Source: Elusimicrobiota bacterium (GTDB lineage: Bacteria > Elusimicrobiota > Elusimicrobia > UBA1565 > UBA9628). From it: a stretch of 34,454 nucleotides of DNA. Positions 17,905 through 25,524 of this stretch are shown in pieces. Positions within the stretch are counted from its first letter, which is position 1; every line of letters starts with the position of its first letter. A program made the position numbers and the translations under genes. The notes beneath the pieces were generated by a model that saw only the letters and a list, made by a program, of their open reading frames with translations, did not search any database and had not been told where the DNA came from. Where the stretch lies: contig JACRDQ010000020.1 in NCBI GenBank assembly GCA_016218545.1, positions 1 through 34,454 on the forward strand, read 5' to 3'.

Positions 17905-18414
17905 ATGAGCCCGATCAACGTCAGAAAAGAACAGCCAGAAGACATCCCTGCGATCCGGGAATTGACCACGGCTGCGTTCAAGGAGTCCGCTGAAGCGGAC
18001 ATCGTAGACAACATCCGCAAGCACCACAAAGACGCGCTCTCCCTGGTCGCGACCAGAGACGAGAAGGTGGTGGGGCACATCCTGTTCAGCCCGGTCATCA
18101 TCGAGTGCGGCAAGAAGAAGGTCAAGGGCATGGCTCTCGGGCCCATGGCCGTAGCACCCGAGGAACAGCGCAAAGGCATCGGCACGGAGCTTGTGAGAGC
18201 GGGCATCTCGCGCATGAGGGGACGCTCTATACCCTACGTGGTCCTGGTGGGGCATCCGGATTTCTATCCGAGGTTCGGCTTCGAGAGGGCGAGCCGCCGG
18301 GGCATCACGTGCAAGTGGGATGTGCCTGACGACGTGTTCATGATCCTCATCCTGCACGATCCGACCATGCTGGGCGTCACGGGCCAGGCGCAGTTCGTGC
18401 CGGAATTCGCCTGA
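17905..18414 (+). CDS. GNAT-family N-acetyltransferase (YhbS-like)
   Basis: A 169-residue single-domain acetyltransferase. It opens with INVRKEQPEDIPAIRELTTAAF and has the central strand VVGHILFSPV. Next comes the acetyl-CoA motif, LGPMAVAPEEQRKGIGTEL (Q/R-x-x-G-x-G/A pyrophosphate loop as QRKGIG), followed by VVLVGHPDFYPRFGFERAS. The 'HPDFYPRFGF' and 'GPMAVAPE' motifs are characteristic of the YhbS-like predicted N-acetyltransferases. Substrate unknown. Its stop overlaps the next ATG by one base (TGATG), so the two genes are probably co-transcribed. There is no obvious link to respiration. Confidence 0.88.
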   Translation: MSPINVRKEQPEDIPAIRELTTAAFKESAEADIVDNIRKHHKDALSLVATRDEKVVGHILFSPVIIECGKKKVKGMALGPMAVAPEEQRKGIGTELVRAGISRMRGRSIPYVVLVGHPDFYPRFGFERASRRGITCKWDVPDDVFMILILHDPTMLGVTGQAQFVPEFA

Positions 18415-18836
18415 TGCGGGCCAGGCTGGCCGGGTTGACTGGGATCCTCATCCTCGCAGGCTGCGTGCCGATGCCGAACTCGCGCTGCATGGCGCCCCAG
18501 ATCTCGGGCTCGGTGGTCCGCAAAGGCGCGCCTGTGGCTGATGCTGAGGTGCTCCTGGTCTCCTCCTTCGTCAGAGAGACCGCCATGGCCAAGACGGACG
18601 CTGAGGGCAGGTTCAAGCTGGGCCCGCTCACCCAGTTCAATCTGACCAGGACGGTGCTGGGCGATCCCCTTTACAAGTACGAGCTCAAGGTCAAGGCAGC
18701 CGGAGAAGCCGAATTGTCCGCTTTCTACTCCTCCGGCATGGGCGACGCCCCTGAAACGCTCGAACTGGATTGCGACCTGGGCACCCCGATCACCAAGCGC
18801 AAGCAAGTCAGCTACTGCGCCCCCGCCAAGCCTTAG
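18414..18836 (+). CDS. Small lipoprotein with carboxypeptidase-regulatory-like domain
   Basis: A 140-residue predicted lipoprotein (lipobox LAGC at about residue 17). The mature domain begins with PQISGSVVRKGAPVADAEVLL, continues AKTDAEGRFKLGPL and ends in a Cys-containing tail. The pattern 'G.V...G.PV..A.V.L........T.A.G.F.L' is the transthyretin/CarboxypepD_reg-like beta-sandwich often found in envelope proteins. Cysteines at ELDCDLG and VSYCAP could form a disulfide with CMAP near the N-terminus. It overlaps the acetyltransferase by one base. Role unknown; envelope-located by signal. Confidence 0.7.
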   Translation: MRARLAGLTGILILAGCVPMPNSRCMAPQISGSVVRKGAPVADAEVLLVSSFVRETAMAKTDAEGRFKLGPLTQFNLTRTVLGDPLYKYELKVKAAGEAELSAFYSSGMGDAPETLELDCDLGTPITKRKQVSYCAPAKP

Positions 18837-18844
18837 CCAGGACT

Positions 18845-18883
18845 TTGACCGGGATTTACCTTCGAAATGCTAGGATAGCGCCG
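18845..18883 (+). promoter_or_regulatory. Promoter of the caa3 oxidase operon
   Basis: An extended -10, TGC-TAGGAT (TAGGAT at 18871-18876), lies 9 bp before ATG 18886, giving a start near 18883. TTGACC at 18845-18850 is 20 bp upstream of the -10, long for a -35. The same layout (TTGAC, 20-21 bp, TGC-TA..AT, 9 bp, ATG) occurs before the sigma/act operon. Confidence 0.5.
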
Positions 18884-18885
18884 AT

Positions 18886-19647
18886 ATGGGGGGCCTGTTT
18901 CCCATCCTCTTCCTGGCTGTCTGGACCTGGGCCGCCGAGCCTCAGGTCGTTGATGAGGGCTCGGTCGGAGTCAAGGAGCAGTTGGGCGGTCAAGCTGCCT
19001 TGGACCCGGTGTTCAGCGACGAGGACGGAAAGCCCGTGTCCCTGCGCTCCTTAGTGGACCGCCCGACGGTCCTGACCCTGAACTATTTCGCGTGCGCAGG
19101 CATCTGCACGCCTCTCCTGCACGGCCTGACCCAGGCCTTGAATGCGGTGCCGCGGGAGCCTGGCAGGGACTTCCGGGTCATCACGGTGAGCTTCGACGAA
19201 CGGGACACGCCCGCCATCGCAAAAGAAAAGAGGCGGAACTACCTCAAGCAGCTCAAGCGCCCCTTCCCTCCCGAGGCGTGGCGCTTCATCACCGGCAAGA
19301 ACCCGGCGATCAAGACTTTGACGGGTTCCGTGGGGTTCGAGTATCAGGCCTGGGGCAAGGAGTACCTGCACCCGGGAGTGGTGGTCCTGCTCTCGCCCCA
19401 GGGCGTGGTCACGCGCTACATGTACGGCACGACCTTCCTGCCCGCTGACCTGGCCATGGCGGTCGACGAGGCCAAGAAGGGCTTGGTCAGGCCCACGATC
19501 ATCAAGACGCTCCAGTACTGCTTCTCCGGCGACCCGCGTGGAAGAAAATACGTGGTGGGAGCCATGAAGGTGATGGGAACCACGGTGCTCTTGAGCGCGC
19601 TCGGGCTCGTGGCTTGGCTGGTCTGGGGCGCAAGGAGGCCGGCATGA
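18886..19647 (+). CDS. SCO1/SenC copper chaperone for cytochrome oxidase
   Basis: A 253-residue exported protein with an N-terminal signal (LFPILFLAVWTWA) and a C-terminal membrane anchor (VLLSALGLVAWLVWG). The thioredoxin-like domain carries Cys70-x3-Cys74 (CAGICTP) and the distal His162 (EYLHPG), the three copper ligands of SCO proteins, plus SFDERDTP. It delivers copper to, or reduces, the CuA site of oxidase subunit II in the periplasm. It leads the oxidase operon, and its stop overlaps the ctaD ATG in ATGA. A C-terminal anchor occurs in SCO proteins coupled to ACIII/caa3 operons; the usual anchor is N-terminal. The near-leaderless promoter supports this start. Confidence 0.92.
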   Translation: MGGLFPILFLAVWTWAAEPQVVDEGSVGVKEQLGGQAALDPVFSDEDGKPVSLRSLVDRPTVLTLNYFACAGICTPLLHGLTQALNAVPREPGRDFRVITVSFDERDTPAIAKEKRRNYLKQLKRPFPPEAWRFITGKNPAIKTLTGSVGFEYQAWGKEYLHPGVVVLLSPQGVVTRYMYGTTFLPADLAMAVDEAKKGLVRPTIIKTLQYCFSGDPRGRKYVVGAMKVMGTTVLLSALGLVAWLVWGARRPA

Positions 19648-21236
19648 GCTACCTGGACCGGCAAGGCGAGGGAGGACTCTACTCCTGGGTCACCTCCACC
19701 GACCACAAGCGCATCGGCCTCCTTTACCTTACGGTCATGACGGTCCTCTTCTGGGTCGCGGTCGCGCTCGGGATCGTGATGCGGCTCAAGCACCTGAGCG
19801 GCGGCGACTTCCTCATCTCGGCCCGCGCCTACAACGCGCTTTTCACGGTGCACGGGGTCATCATGGTCTTCATGTTCGTGATCCCGGGCCTGCCTGCGGT
19901 GTTCGGGAACTTCTTCCTCCCCATCCTCATCGGAGCCAAGGACGTGTCCTTCCCGAGGCTGAACCTGCTCTCCTGGTGGCTCTTCCTGACGGGCGCATGC
20001 CTGGCCGTGCTCTCGCTCTTCACCGGCTCCGGCGCGCCTGACACTGGCTGGACCTTCTACGTCCCTTTCAGCATCCGCACCGGCACGAACGTGTCCTTGG
20101 CGGTCTTCGCTGCCTTCGTCTTGGGGCTTTCCTCCATCCTCACCGGCCTGAACTTCATCACCACGATCCACCGCATGCGCTGCGAGGGCATGACCTGGCA
20201 CAGGATGCCCTTGTTCGCCTGGGCCATCTACTCAACGGGCTGGATCCAGGTCCTGGCCACGCCGATCATCGGCATCACGCTCTTGCTGGTCATCCTGGAG
20301 CGCGCCTTCGGCATCGGGGTCTTCGACCCTGCCAAGGGGGGAGACCCGCTCCTCTACCAGCACCTCTTCTGGATCTACTCGCACCCGGCCGTCTACATCA
20401 TGATCGTGCCTGCCATGGGCGCCGTGACCGAGATCATCCCGACCTTCGCGCGCAGGTGCATCTTCGGCTACAAGGCCATCGCCTACTCCTCCCTGGCCAT
20501 CGCGGCCCTGGGCTCGGTGGTCTGGGCGCACCACATGTTCACGAGCGGCATGGCGGACCTGGCCAACATCATCTTCTCCCTGCTCACTTTCCTGGTGGCC
20601 ATCCCGAGCGCCATCAAGGTCTTCAACTGGACGGCCACGCTCTACAAGGGCTCGGTGGACATGCAGCCCTCCATGCTCTATGCCCTCACCTTCGTGTTCC
20701 TTTTCTCCATCGGAGGGCTCTCCGGGGTGATGCAGGGCGCCCTGGGCCTGAACGTGCACCTGCACGACACCTACTGGATCGTGGGGCACTTCCACTACGT
20801 GATGTTCGGGGGCACGGGATTCGCGTTCTTCGCGGCGCTCCTCTACTGGTTCCCGAAGATGTTCGGCAAGCAGTATGACCCGAAGCCCGCCTACGCGGCA
20901 TGGGCCCTGATGTTCCTGGGCTTCAACATGCTCTACGGAAGCTTCATGGCCCTGGGATATATGGGCATGCCGCGCAGGTACTTCGCGCACTTGCCGCAGT
21001 TCCACTCGCTCCACATCGCCGCCACGGTCGGGTCCTGGGCCCTGGTCGCGGGCTTGGCGGTGTTTTACGCCAATCTCCTCATCGCTTTGCGGCGCGGCAA
21101 GCCCGCCGAGGCCGACCCCTGGGGAGGCAAGACCCTGGAGTGGACCCTGCCTTCCCCTCCACCTCCTGAGAACTTCGACAAGCTCCCGGTCGTGACCGAG
21201 GCGCCCTACCATTACAATCCCAAGGCCCCTGCATGA
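19644..21236 (+). CDS. ctaD: caa3-type cytochrome c oxidase subunit I (A2-type haem-copper oxidase)
   Basis: A 530-residue twelve-helix subunit that reduces O2 to water and pumps protons. The low-spin haem ligand is in FTVHGVIMVF. The CuB/Tyr motif reads Tyr245-S-His247-P-A-V-Tyr251, the 'YSHPxV' signature that replaces the D-channel Glu in A2-type oxidases such as Rhodothermus caa3. CuB histidines are in WAHHMFTSG, and the high-spin haem and low-spin haem ligands are in GHFHYVMFGG. ATG 19644 (MSYLDRQ) is chosen because it overlaps the SCO stop (ATGA); an upstream in-frame ATG at 19614 lies inside SCO. The A2 type is commonly found with alternative complex III, as here. Confidence 0.96.
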   Translation: MSYLDRQGEGGLYSWVTSTDHKRIGLLYLTVMTVLFWVAVALGIVMRLKHLSGGDFLISARAYNALFTVHGVIMVFMFVIPGLPAVFGNFFLPILIGAKDVSFPRLNLLSWWLFLTGACLAVLSLFTGSGAPDTGWTFYVPFSIRTGTNVSLAVFAAFVLGLSSILTGLNFITTIHRMRCEGMTWHRMPLFAWAIYSTGWIQVLATPIIGITLLLVILERAFGIGVFDPAKGGDPLLYQHLFWIYSHPAVYIMIVPAMGAVTEIIPTFARRCIFGYKAIAYSSLAIAALGSVVWAHHMFTSGMADLANIIFSLLTFLVAIPSAIKVFNWTATLYKGSVDMQPSMLYALTFVFLFSIGGLSGVMQGALGLNVHLHDTYWIVGHFHYVMFGGTGFAFFAALLYWFPKMFGKQYDPKPAYAAWALMFLGFNMLYGSFMALGYMGMPRRYFAHLPQFHSLHIAATVGSWALVAGLAVFYANLLIALRRGKPAEADPWGGKTLEWTLPSPPPPENFDKLPVVTEAPYHYNPKAPA

Positions 21237-21835
21237 GCGAGAACGGGCGCCGGGATTACCAAGGCTCCAAGATCGGCATGTGGCTCTTCCTGTTCACGGA
21301 GCTCATGCTCTTCGGAGGCTTGTTCATCCTCTACTCAGGCTACCGCTCGCTCCACCCTGAGAGCTTCCATCACGCAAGCCGGGAGCTGAACGTGGTCCTG
21401 GGAGTGGCCAACACCCTGGTCCTGTTGACGAGCAGCCTTTTCGCCGCCCTGGCTCTCACCTCGGTCCAGCAGGGCAGGCACTCGGACGGCGCCAAGTGGG
21501 CATGGCTCACCGCAGGGCTTGGCGGGGTGTTCCTGGTGGTCAAGGCTTTCGAATGGGGCGCCAAGTTCAGCCACGGCATCTATCCCGGGGGCAAGGCGCT
21601 CCTGGCTCTTCCGCCGGGAGAAGGGCTCTTCTACGGCCTCTACTTCACCATGACGGGTCTGCACGGCCTGCACGTCCTGGCAGGCGTGGTCCTGCTCTCC
21701 GTGATGGCCCTGCTGGTGGGCAAGGGCAGGGTCCACCAGGGGGACTGCGTCGTCCTGGAGAACTCGGGCCTGTACTGGCATCTGGTGGATGTCATCTGGA
21801 TCTTCCTGCTCCCGCTCTTCTATCTCGCTGCATGA
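21233..21835 (+). CDS. ctaE: Cytochrome c oxidase subunit III
   Basis: A 200-residue membrane protein with about five helices. Diagnostic motifs are GMWLFLFTELMLFGGLF near the start, KAFEWGAKF in the middle, LYFTMTGLHGLHVLAG, and the C-terminal YWHLVDVIWIFLLPLFYL. This is the five-helix subunit III class of caa3 oxidases. Subunit III supports proton uptake and the stability of subunit I. It overlaps ctaD and the next gene by ATGA junctions. The order here, I-III-IV-II, differs from the common II-I-III-IV. Confidence 0.95.
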   Translation: MSENGRRDYQGSKIGMWLFLFTELMLFGGLFILYSGYRSLHPESFHHASRELNVVLGVANTLVLLTSSLFAALALTSVQQGRHSDGAKWAWLTAGLGGVFLVVKAFEWGAKFSHGIYPGGKALLALPPGEGLFYGLYFTMTGLHGLHVLAGVVLLSVMALLVGKGRVHQGDCVVLENSGLYWHLVDVIWIFLLPLFYLAA

Positions 21836-22122
21836 CCTCCATGGACCAGGAGAAGGGCCACATCGTAGAACCCGCGGTCCTGGCGCGGGTCTGGGGAGCG
21901 CTGGTCTGCCTGACCATCGGCCTGGTGTCGGCGAGCCTGGCCTCTCCGAAGCTCGCCGTGCTCGCCATGCTCGTCATCACCCCTGCCAAGGCCTGGCTGG
22001 TCTTCCACTACTTCATGCACCTGAAATACGAGGGCCCGCTCCTCAAGGGCATGGTCCTGGTGGCGCTCTTGACCCTGGTGATCTTCATCAGCATGATGTT
22101 CCTGGACCTGGGGTTCCGCTGA
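21832..22122 (+). CDS. ctaF: Cytochrome c oxidase subunit IV (prokaryotic type)
   Basis: A 96-residue protein with three short membrane helices: VWGALVCLTIGLVSASLA, the LVITPAKAWLVFHYFMHLKYE segment and VALLTLVIFISMMFLDLGF. The K-A-x-L-V-x-x-Y/F-F-M-H-L-K motif is diagnostic of the COX4_pro/CtaF/CyoD group. ATG 21832 overlaps the ctaE stop (ATGA); a second ATG at 21841 (MDQEKG) is an alternative. It is an accessory subunit that assists copper insertion and assembly in related oxidases. One base separates its stop from the ctaC start. Confidence 0.9.
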   Translation: MTSMDQEKGHIVEPAVLARVWGALVCLTIGLVSASLASPKLAVLAMLVITPAKAWLVFHYFMHLKYEGPLLKGMVLVALLTLVIFISMMFLDLGFR

Positions 22123-22123
22123 C

Positions 22124-23053
22124 ATGCCTTATCTGCCCCAAGCCTCCACGGTCAGCCTCAGCATCGACCGCTACTTCCTGGGCTCCTTGGCCCTGTGCCT
22201 GGCCGTCCTGCTCATGGTCACCTTCTTCCTGGTCTACTTCTCGCTCCGCTACAGCAGGAAGCGCAACCCCCAGCCCACGGACATCGAGGGCAACGCCCTG
22301 CTCGAGGCGGTCTGGACCGTGGTGCCGCTCATCCTCTTCCTCGCCCTGTTCTACTTCGGGTGGACGGATTTCCGCACCCTGCGCAATCCGCCGCCTGATT
22401 CCATGACCGTGAAGGTCACGGCGCGGCAGTGGGCCTGGTCCTTCGAATACCCCAACGGCAAGCGCTCCGAAGAGCTCTTCTCCGCCCTGGGGCGGCCCAT
22501 GCGGCTCGAGCTCAACACCTTGGACGTCATCCACGGCTTCTACATCCCGGCTTTCCGCATCAAGATCGACGTGGTGCCCAACCGGACGGCCACGGCCTGG
22601 TTCCTGCCGCGGCTCCTCGGAGACTTCGACATCCAGTGCTCCGTCATCTGCGGTCTGGACCACTCAGCCATGCTCTCCAAGGTGCGCGTGGTCTCGGAGG
22701 AGGATTTCAGGCGCTGGTACTTCTCCGACGAAGGAGAGCGCGCTCTTGCCAAGGCCTCGGGAGGCAAGCCGGGGAAGGCCGGAGCGAACCTGCTCGAGGA
22801 GCACGGGTGCTTGGCGTGCCACACCCTGGACGGCGGCCCGAGCGTGGGCCCCACGCTGAAGGGGCTTTTCGGCAGCATGGAGAAGGTCGAAGGCCGAGCC
22901 GAGGCTCTGAAGGCGGATGAGGCCTTCCTGAGGAAGGAGATCCTCGAGCCTGAGGCTCTCATCATCGAGGGCTATCCTCCGGTCATGCCTCCGAACACGC
23001 TCGACAAGGAAGAGACCGAGCTCGTGCTCGACTATCTCAAGGAGCTCAAGTGA
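22124..23053 (+). CDS. ctaC: Cytochrome c oxidase subunit II with CuA and fused cytochrome c (caa3)
   Basis: A 309-residue protein. Two N-terminal membrane helices (about 18-40 and 64-84) precede a cupredoxin domain with the CuA site Cys172-S-V-I-Cys176-x3-His180-S-x-Met183 and an upstream His in DVIHGFYIP. The usual CSE-x-C Glu, whose backbone carbonyl binds CuA, is Val here. The C-terminal cytochrome c domain has Cys229-x2-Cys232-His233 (CLACHTL) and a likely axial Met in PPVMPPNTL. Its own haem lets it accept electrons from complex III cytochromes without a separate soluble cytochrome c. The tail end overlaps ctaB in GTGA. Confidence 0.95.
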   Translation: MPYLPQASTVSLSIDRYFLGSLALCLAVLLMVTFFLVYFSLRYSRKRNPQPTDIEGNALLEAVWTVVPLILFLALFYFGWTDFRTLRNPPPDSMTVKVTARQWAWSFEYPNGKRSEELFSALGRPMRLELNTLDVIHGFYIPAFRIKIDVVPNRTATAWFLPRLLGDFDIQCSVICGLDHSAMLSKVRVVSEEDFRRWYFSDEGERALAKASGGKPGKAGANLLEEHGCLACHTLDGGPSVGPTLKGLFGSMEKVEGRAEALKADEAFLRKEILEPEALIIEGYPPVMPPNTLDKEETELVLDYLKELK

Positions 23054-23910
23054 GGTCCTTGCCGGCCTTGGTCAAGGTCCGGGTCTCGGCCCTGGCAGGG
23101 CTCTCGGCTCTGTCCGGCTTGCTGGCCGGGTCAGGAGACTGGACCTTGATCCTTCCCCTGGGCGTTGGAGTGTTCCTCCTTGCTTGCGGAGCCTGCGGCT
23201 TGAACGAGTGCCTTGAAGCAGGCACGGACAAGCGCATGAGCCGCACCAAGGACAGGCCTCTGCCTTCAGGCGCCATGTCGCCCGGGCTCGCCGCCCTGGT
23301 CTCGACAGCGCTCCTGGTCCTGGGCAGCGGCCTCCTCTATCTTTCCGGAGGGCTCCTGGTCGGCGCGCTGGGGCTTGGAGCCGCGGCTTGGTATGACCTG
23401 GTCTACACGCCCTTGAAGAGGGTCACGGCCTTCGCCGCGGCGCCGGGAGCCCTGGTGGGAGCCGTTCCTCCGGCCTTGGGCTGGCTTGCGGCCGGCCGGA
23501 GCTTGGATGACCCGAGGCTCCTGGCAGTGGCCGCGTTCTTCTACCTCTGGCAGGTCCCGCACTTCTGGCTCCTGGCTCCCGAGCAGGAGCCCGACCTCAA
23601 GTGCGCCGGCCTGCCTGCAGCGTGCTCCTGCCTGGGACGGAGCGGGATCGGCCGGCTCTCAGCCGTGTGGATGACCGCGGCCTCCGCAGCGGCTTTGGCG
23701 TTCCCGGCTTTCGGCTGTCTGCGCTCCGTGCCTGCCTGCCTGGTCTTGGCCTGCGCGTCCGCTTGGCTCACCTGGGAGGCTGTCAGGCTCATGTCCGGGC
23801 CTCTTGATGCGCCCGCCTTGCGCCGGGCTTTCCTCAGGGTCAATGGCCACAGCCTGCTGGTCATGCTGCTCCTCTCAGCGGACCCTTTCCTGCGCTCTTC
23901 CGGGCTATGA
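23050..23910 (+). CDS. ctaB: Protohaem IX farnesyltransferase (haem O synthase)
   Basis: A 286-residue UbiA-family membrane prenyltransferase with about eight or nine helices, converting haem B to haem O for the oxidase. The first Asp-rich loop reads NECLEAGTDKRMSRTKDRPLPSG in essence: the canonical N-x3-D-x3-D has Glu at the first acidic position, and the M-x-R-T-x-x-RP-LPSG tail is intact. The second signature is YTPLKRVTAFAAAPGALVGAVPPALGW (seen across 23403-23485). It starts with GTG overlapping the ctaC stop (GTGA). No haem A synthase (ctaA) is in the window, so whether the oxidase carries haem A or O cannot be told. It ends the operon. Confidence 0.93.
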   Translation: MRSLPALVKVRVSALAGLSALSGLLAGSGDWTLILPLGVGVFLLACGACGLNECLEAGTDKRMSRTKDRPLPSGAMSPGLAALVSTALLVLGSGLLYLSGGLLVGALGLGAAAWYDLVYTPLKRVTAFAAAPGALVGAVPPALGWLAAGRSLDDPRLLAVAAFFYLWQVPHFWLLAPEQEPDLKCAGLPAACSCLGRSGIGRLSAVWMTAASAAALAFPAFGCLRSVPACLVLACASAWLTWEAVRLMSGPLDAPALRRAFLRVNGHSLLVMLLLSADPFLRSSGL

Positions 23911-23941
23911 GCAGGACGTCCCTCCCCGACATGTTTCTATA

Positions 23942-23954
23942 TATAATGGGCTGA
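23942..23954 (+). promoter_or_regulatory. Promoter of the kinase-cyd operon
   Basis: A consensus TATAAT (23942-23947) in a short AT-rich patch (CTATATATAAT) lies 11 bp before ATG 23959. The predicted start near 23954 leaves a 5-nt leader without room for a ribosome-binding site. No -35 at normal spacing and no TGn extension. Confidence 0.55.
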
Positions 23955-23958
23955 CACC

Positions 23959-25524
23959 ATGGGCAAAGTCCAGCAGGAGACCGAACGCCTCGAAGCCCTC
24001 AAGAAGCTCGTCATCCTCGACACCCCGGCCGAGGAGCGTTTCGACCGCTTGACGCGGCTGGCCGCCAAGCTCTTCGACGTGCCTTACGCCGCCATCTCCA
24101 TCATCGACGCCGAGCGGCAGTGGTACAAGTCCAAGCACGGACTGCAGATCTGCGAGCTGCCCAGGAACGTCTCGTTCTGCGGCCAGGGCATCCTCTCGGA
24201 CCGACCCCTGGTCGTGCCTGACGCGACCTTGGACCCCAGGTTCAAGGACTCGCCCGTGGTCACCGGAGGGCCGGGCATCCGCTTCTACGCGGGCTGCCCC
24301 CTCAGGGCGCCGGACGGCAGCCGTGTGGGCATGTTGTGCGTCATGGACCGCAGGCCGCGCCTGATGAAGGATCAGGACGTGAGCGCCCTGTGCGACCTGG
24401 CGGTCGTGGTCCAAGACGAGCTGTTGGACGTCAGGCTCAACGAGGCATGCTCCACCCTGGCGGCGAGGGAGGCGGAGCTCGAGGACTTCATCGAGAATGC
24501 CGGAGACCTCATCCTGAGCAACGATCCCGCGGGACGCATCGTCTACGCCAACCGCGCCTTCAGGGAGTCCCTCGGGTATTCCCTCTCGGAGGTCCGGACC
24601 ATGGAGGCGGCGCGGCTCGTGCCCCTGTCCGAGCGCCGGCGCTGCGGCGAGGCTTTCCTCCGCGTGCTCAAGGGCGAGACGGTCAGGGACTTCGAGACCG
24701 TGCTCCTGGCCAAGGACGGGCGCGAGGTCCCGGTCTCGGGCACCATCAATCTCCAACTCAAGGACGGCAAGCCGTACGCCTCGCGGGCCTTCCTGCGGGA
24801 CATCACGGCCCGCAAGCAGGTCGAGCGCTTCCGTTCCGAGTTCTTCCACCAGGTCAATCACGAACTGAGGAACCCGCTCACCCTCATCGTGGGCGGCCTG
24901 CGCATCCTCAAGGACCACAGCGCGAAGTTCCCGGCGGACCTGCGCAAGTGGACCGAGATGGTGGACCGCAATGCCAGCCACCTCCAGAGGATGGTCGAGG
25001 ACCTCCTGGAGCTGACGCGCTCGGAGACGGGCAAGCTCGCGGTCTCTCCCGCGGTGCTGGACCTGGGCCCCTTCGCCTCGCTGATCGTGGGGGACTATCA
25101 GACCACGGCCGCGGCCAAGTCCCTGGCCTTGGAGTGCGCGGCAGGGCCTTCCCTCCCCCCGGCCATGGCAGACCCCCTGCGCTACAGGCAGATCCTCGGC
25201 AACCTCATCGACAACGCGCTCAAGTTCACTCCTGAGCACGGCACGATCACGGTCAAGGTAGCCGAGTCCAAGGACGGCTACATCGAGACCTCGGTGTCGG
25301 ACACGGGCATGGGCATCGCGGAGGGGGACCAGCCCAACCTCTTCGAGCACCTCTTCCAAGCCTCCTCGAACTTCGAGAACCGGCGCAAGGGCCTGGGCCT
25401 GGGCCTCTACATCTGCAGGACCCTGGTGACCCGGCAGGGCGGCCGCATCTGGGTGGAATCCACGCCCGGCAAGGGCAGCACCTTCCGCTTCACCCTTCCG
25501 GCCGCAAGCGGGAGAACAGCATGA
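23959..25524 (+). CDS. GAF-PAS sensor histidine kinase, co-transcribed with cydAB
   Basis: A 521-residue soluble kinase without membrane segments. An N-terminal GAF domain (about residues 10-155) opens LKKLVILDTPAEERFDRLTR and has SFCGQGIL, VPDATLDPRFKDSP and GMLCVMDR. A PAS domain follows (about 170-290, DLILSNDPAGRIVYANRAF). The HisKA box has His in VNHELRNPLTLIVGG, and the ATPase domain has N-box LGNLIDNALKFTP, DTGMGIA and GLGLGLYICRTLV. It presumably senses a cytoplasmic redox or ligand signal. Its stop overlaps the cydA start (ATGATG), so it is made together with the bd oxidase. No response regulator is adjacent, so the phosphoryl acceptor is elsewhere. Confidence 0.92.
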   Translation: MGKVQQETERLEALKKLVILDTPAEERFDRLTRLAAKLFDVPYAAISIIDAERQWYKSKHGLQICELPRNVSFCGQGILSDRPLVVPDATLDPRFKDSPVVTGGPGIRFYAGCPLRAPDGSRVGMLCVMDRRPRLMKDQDVSALCDLAVVVQDELLDVRLNEACSTLAAREAELEDFIENAGDLILSNDPAGRIVYANRAFRESLGYSLSEVRTMEAARLVPLSERRRCGEAFLRVLKGETVRDFETVLLAKDGREVPVSGTINLQLKDGKPYASRAFLRDITARKQVERFRSEFFHQVNHELRNPLTLIVGGLRILKDHSAKFPADLRKWTEMVDRNASHLQRMVEDLLELTRSETGKLAVSPAVLDLGPFASLIVGDYQTTAAAKSLALECAAGPSLPPAMADPLRYRQILGNLIDNALKFTPEHGTITVKVAESKDGYIETSVSDTGMGIAEGDQPNLFEHLFQASSNFENRRKGLGLGLYICRTLVTRQGGRIWVESTPGKGSTFRFTLPAASGRTA

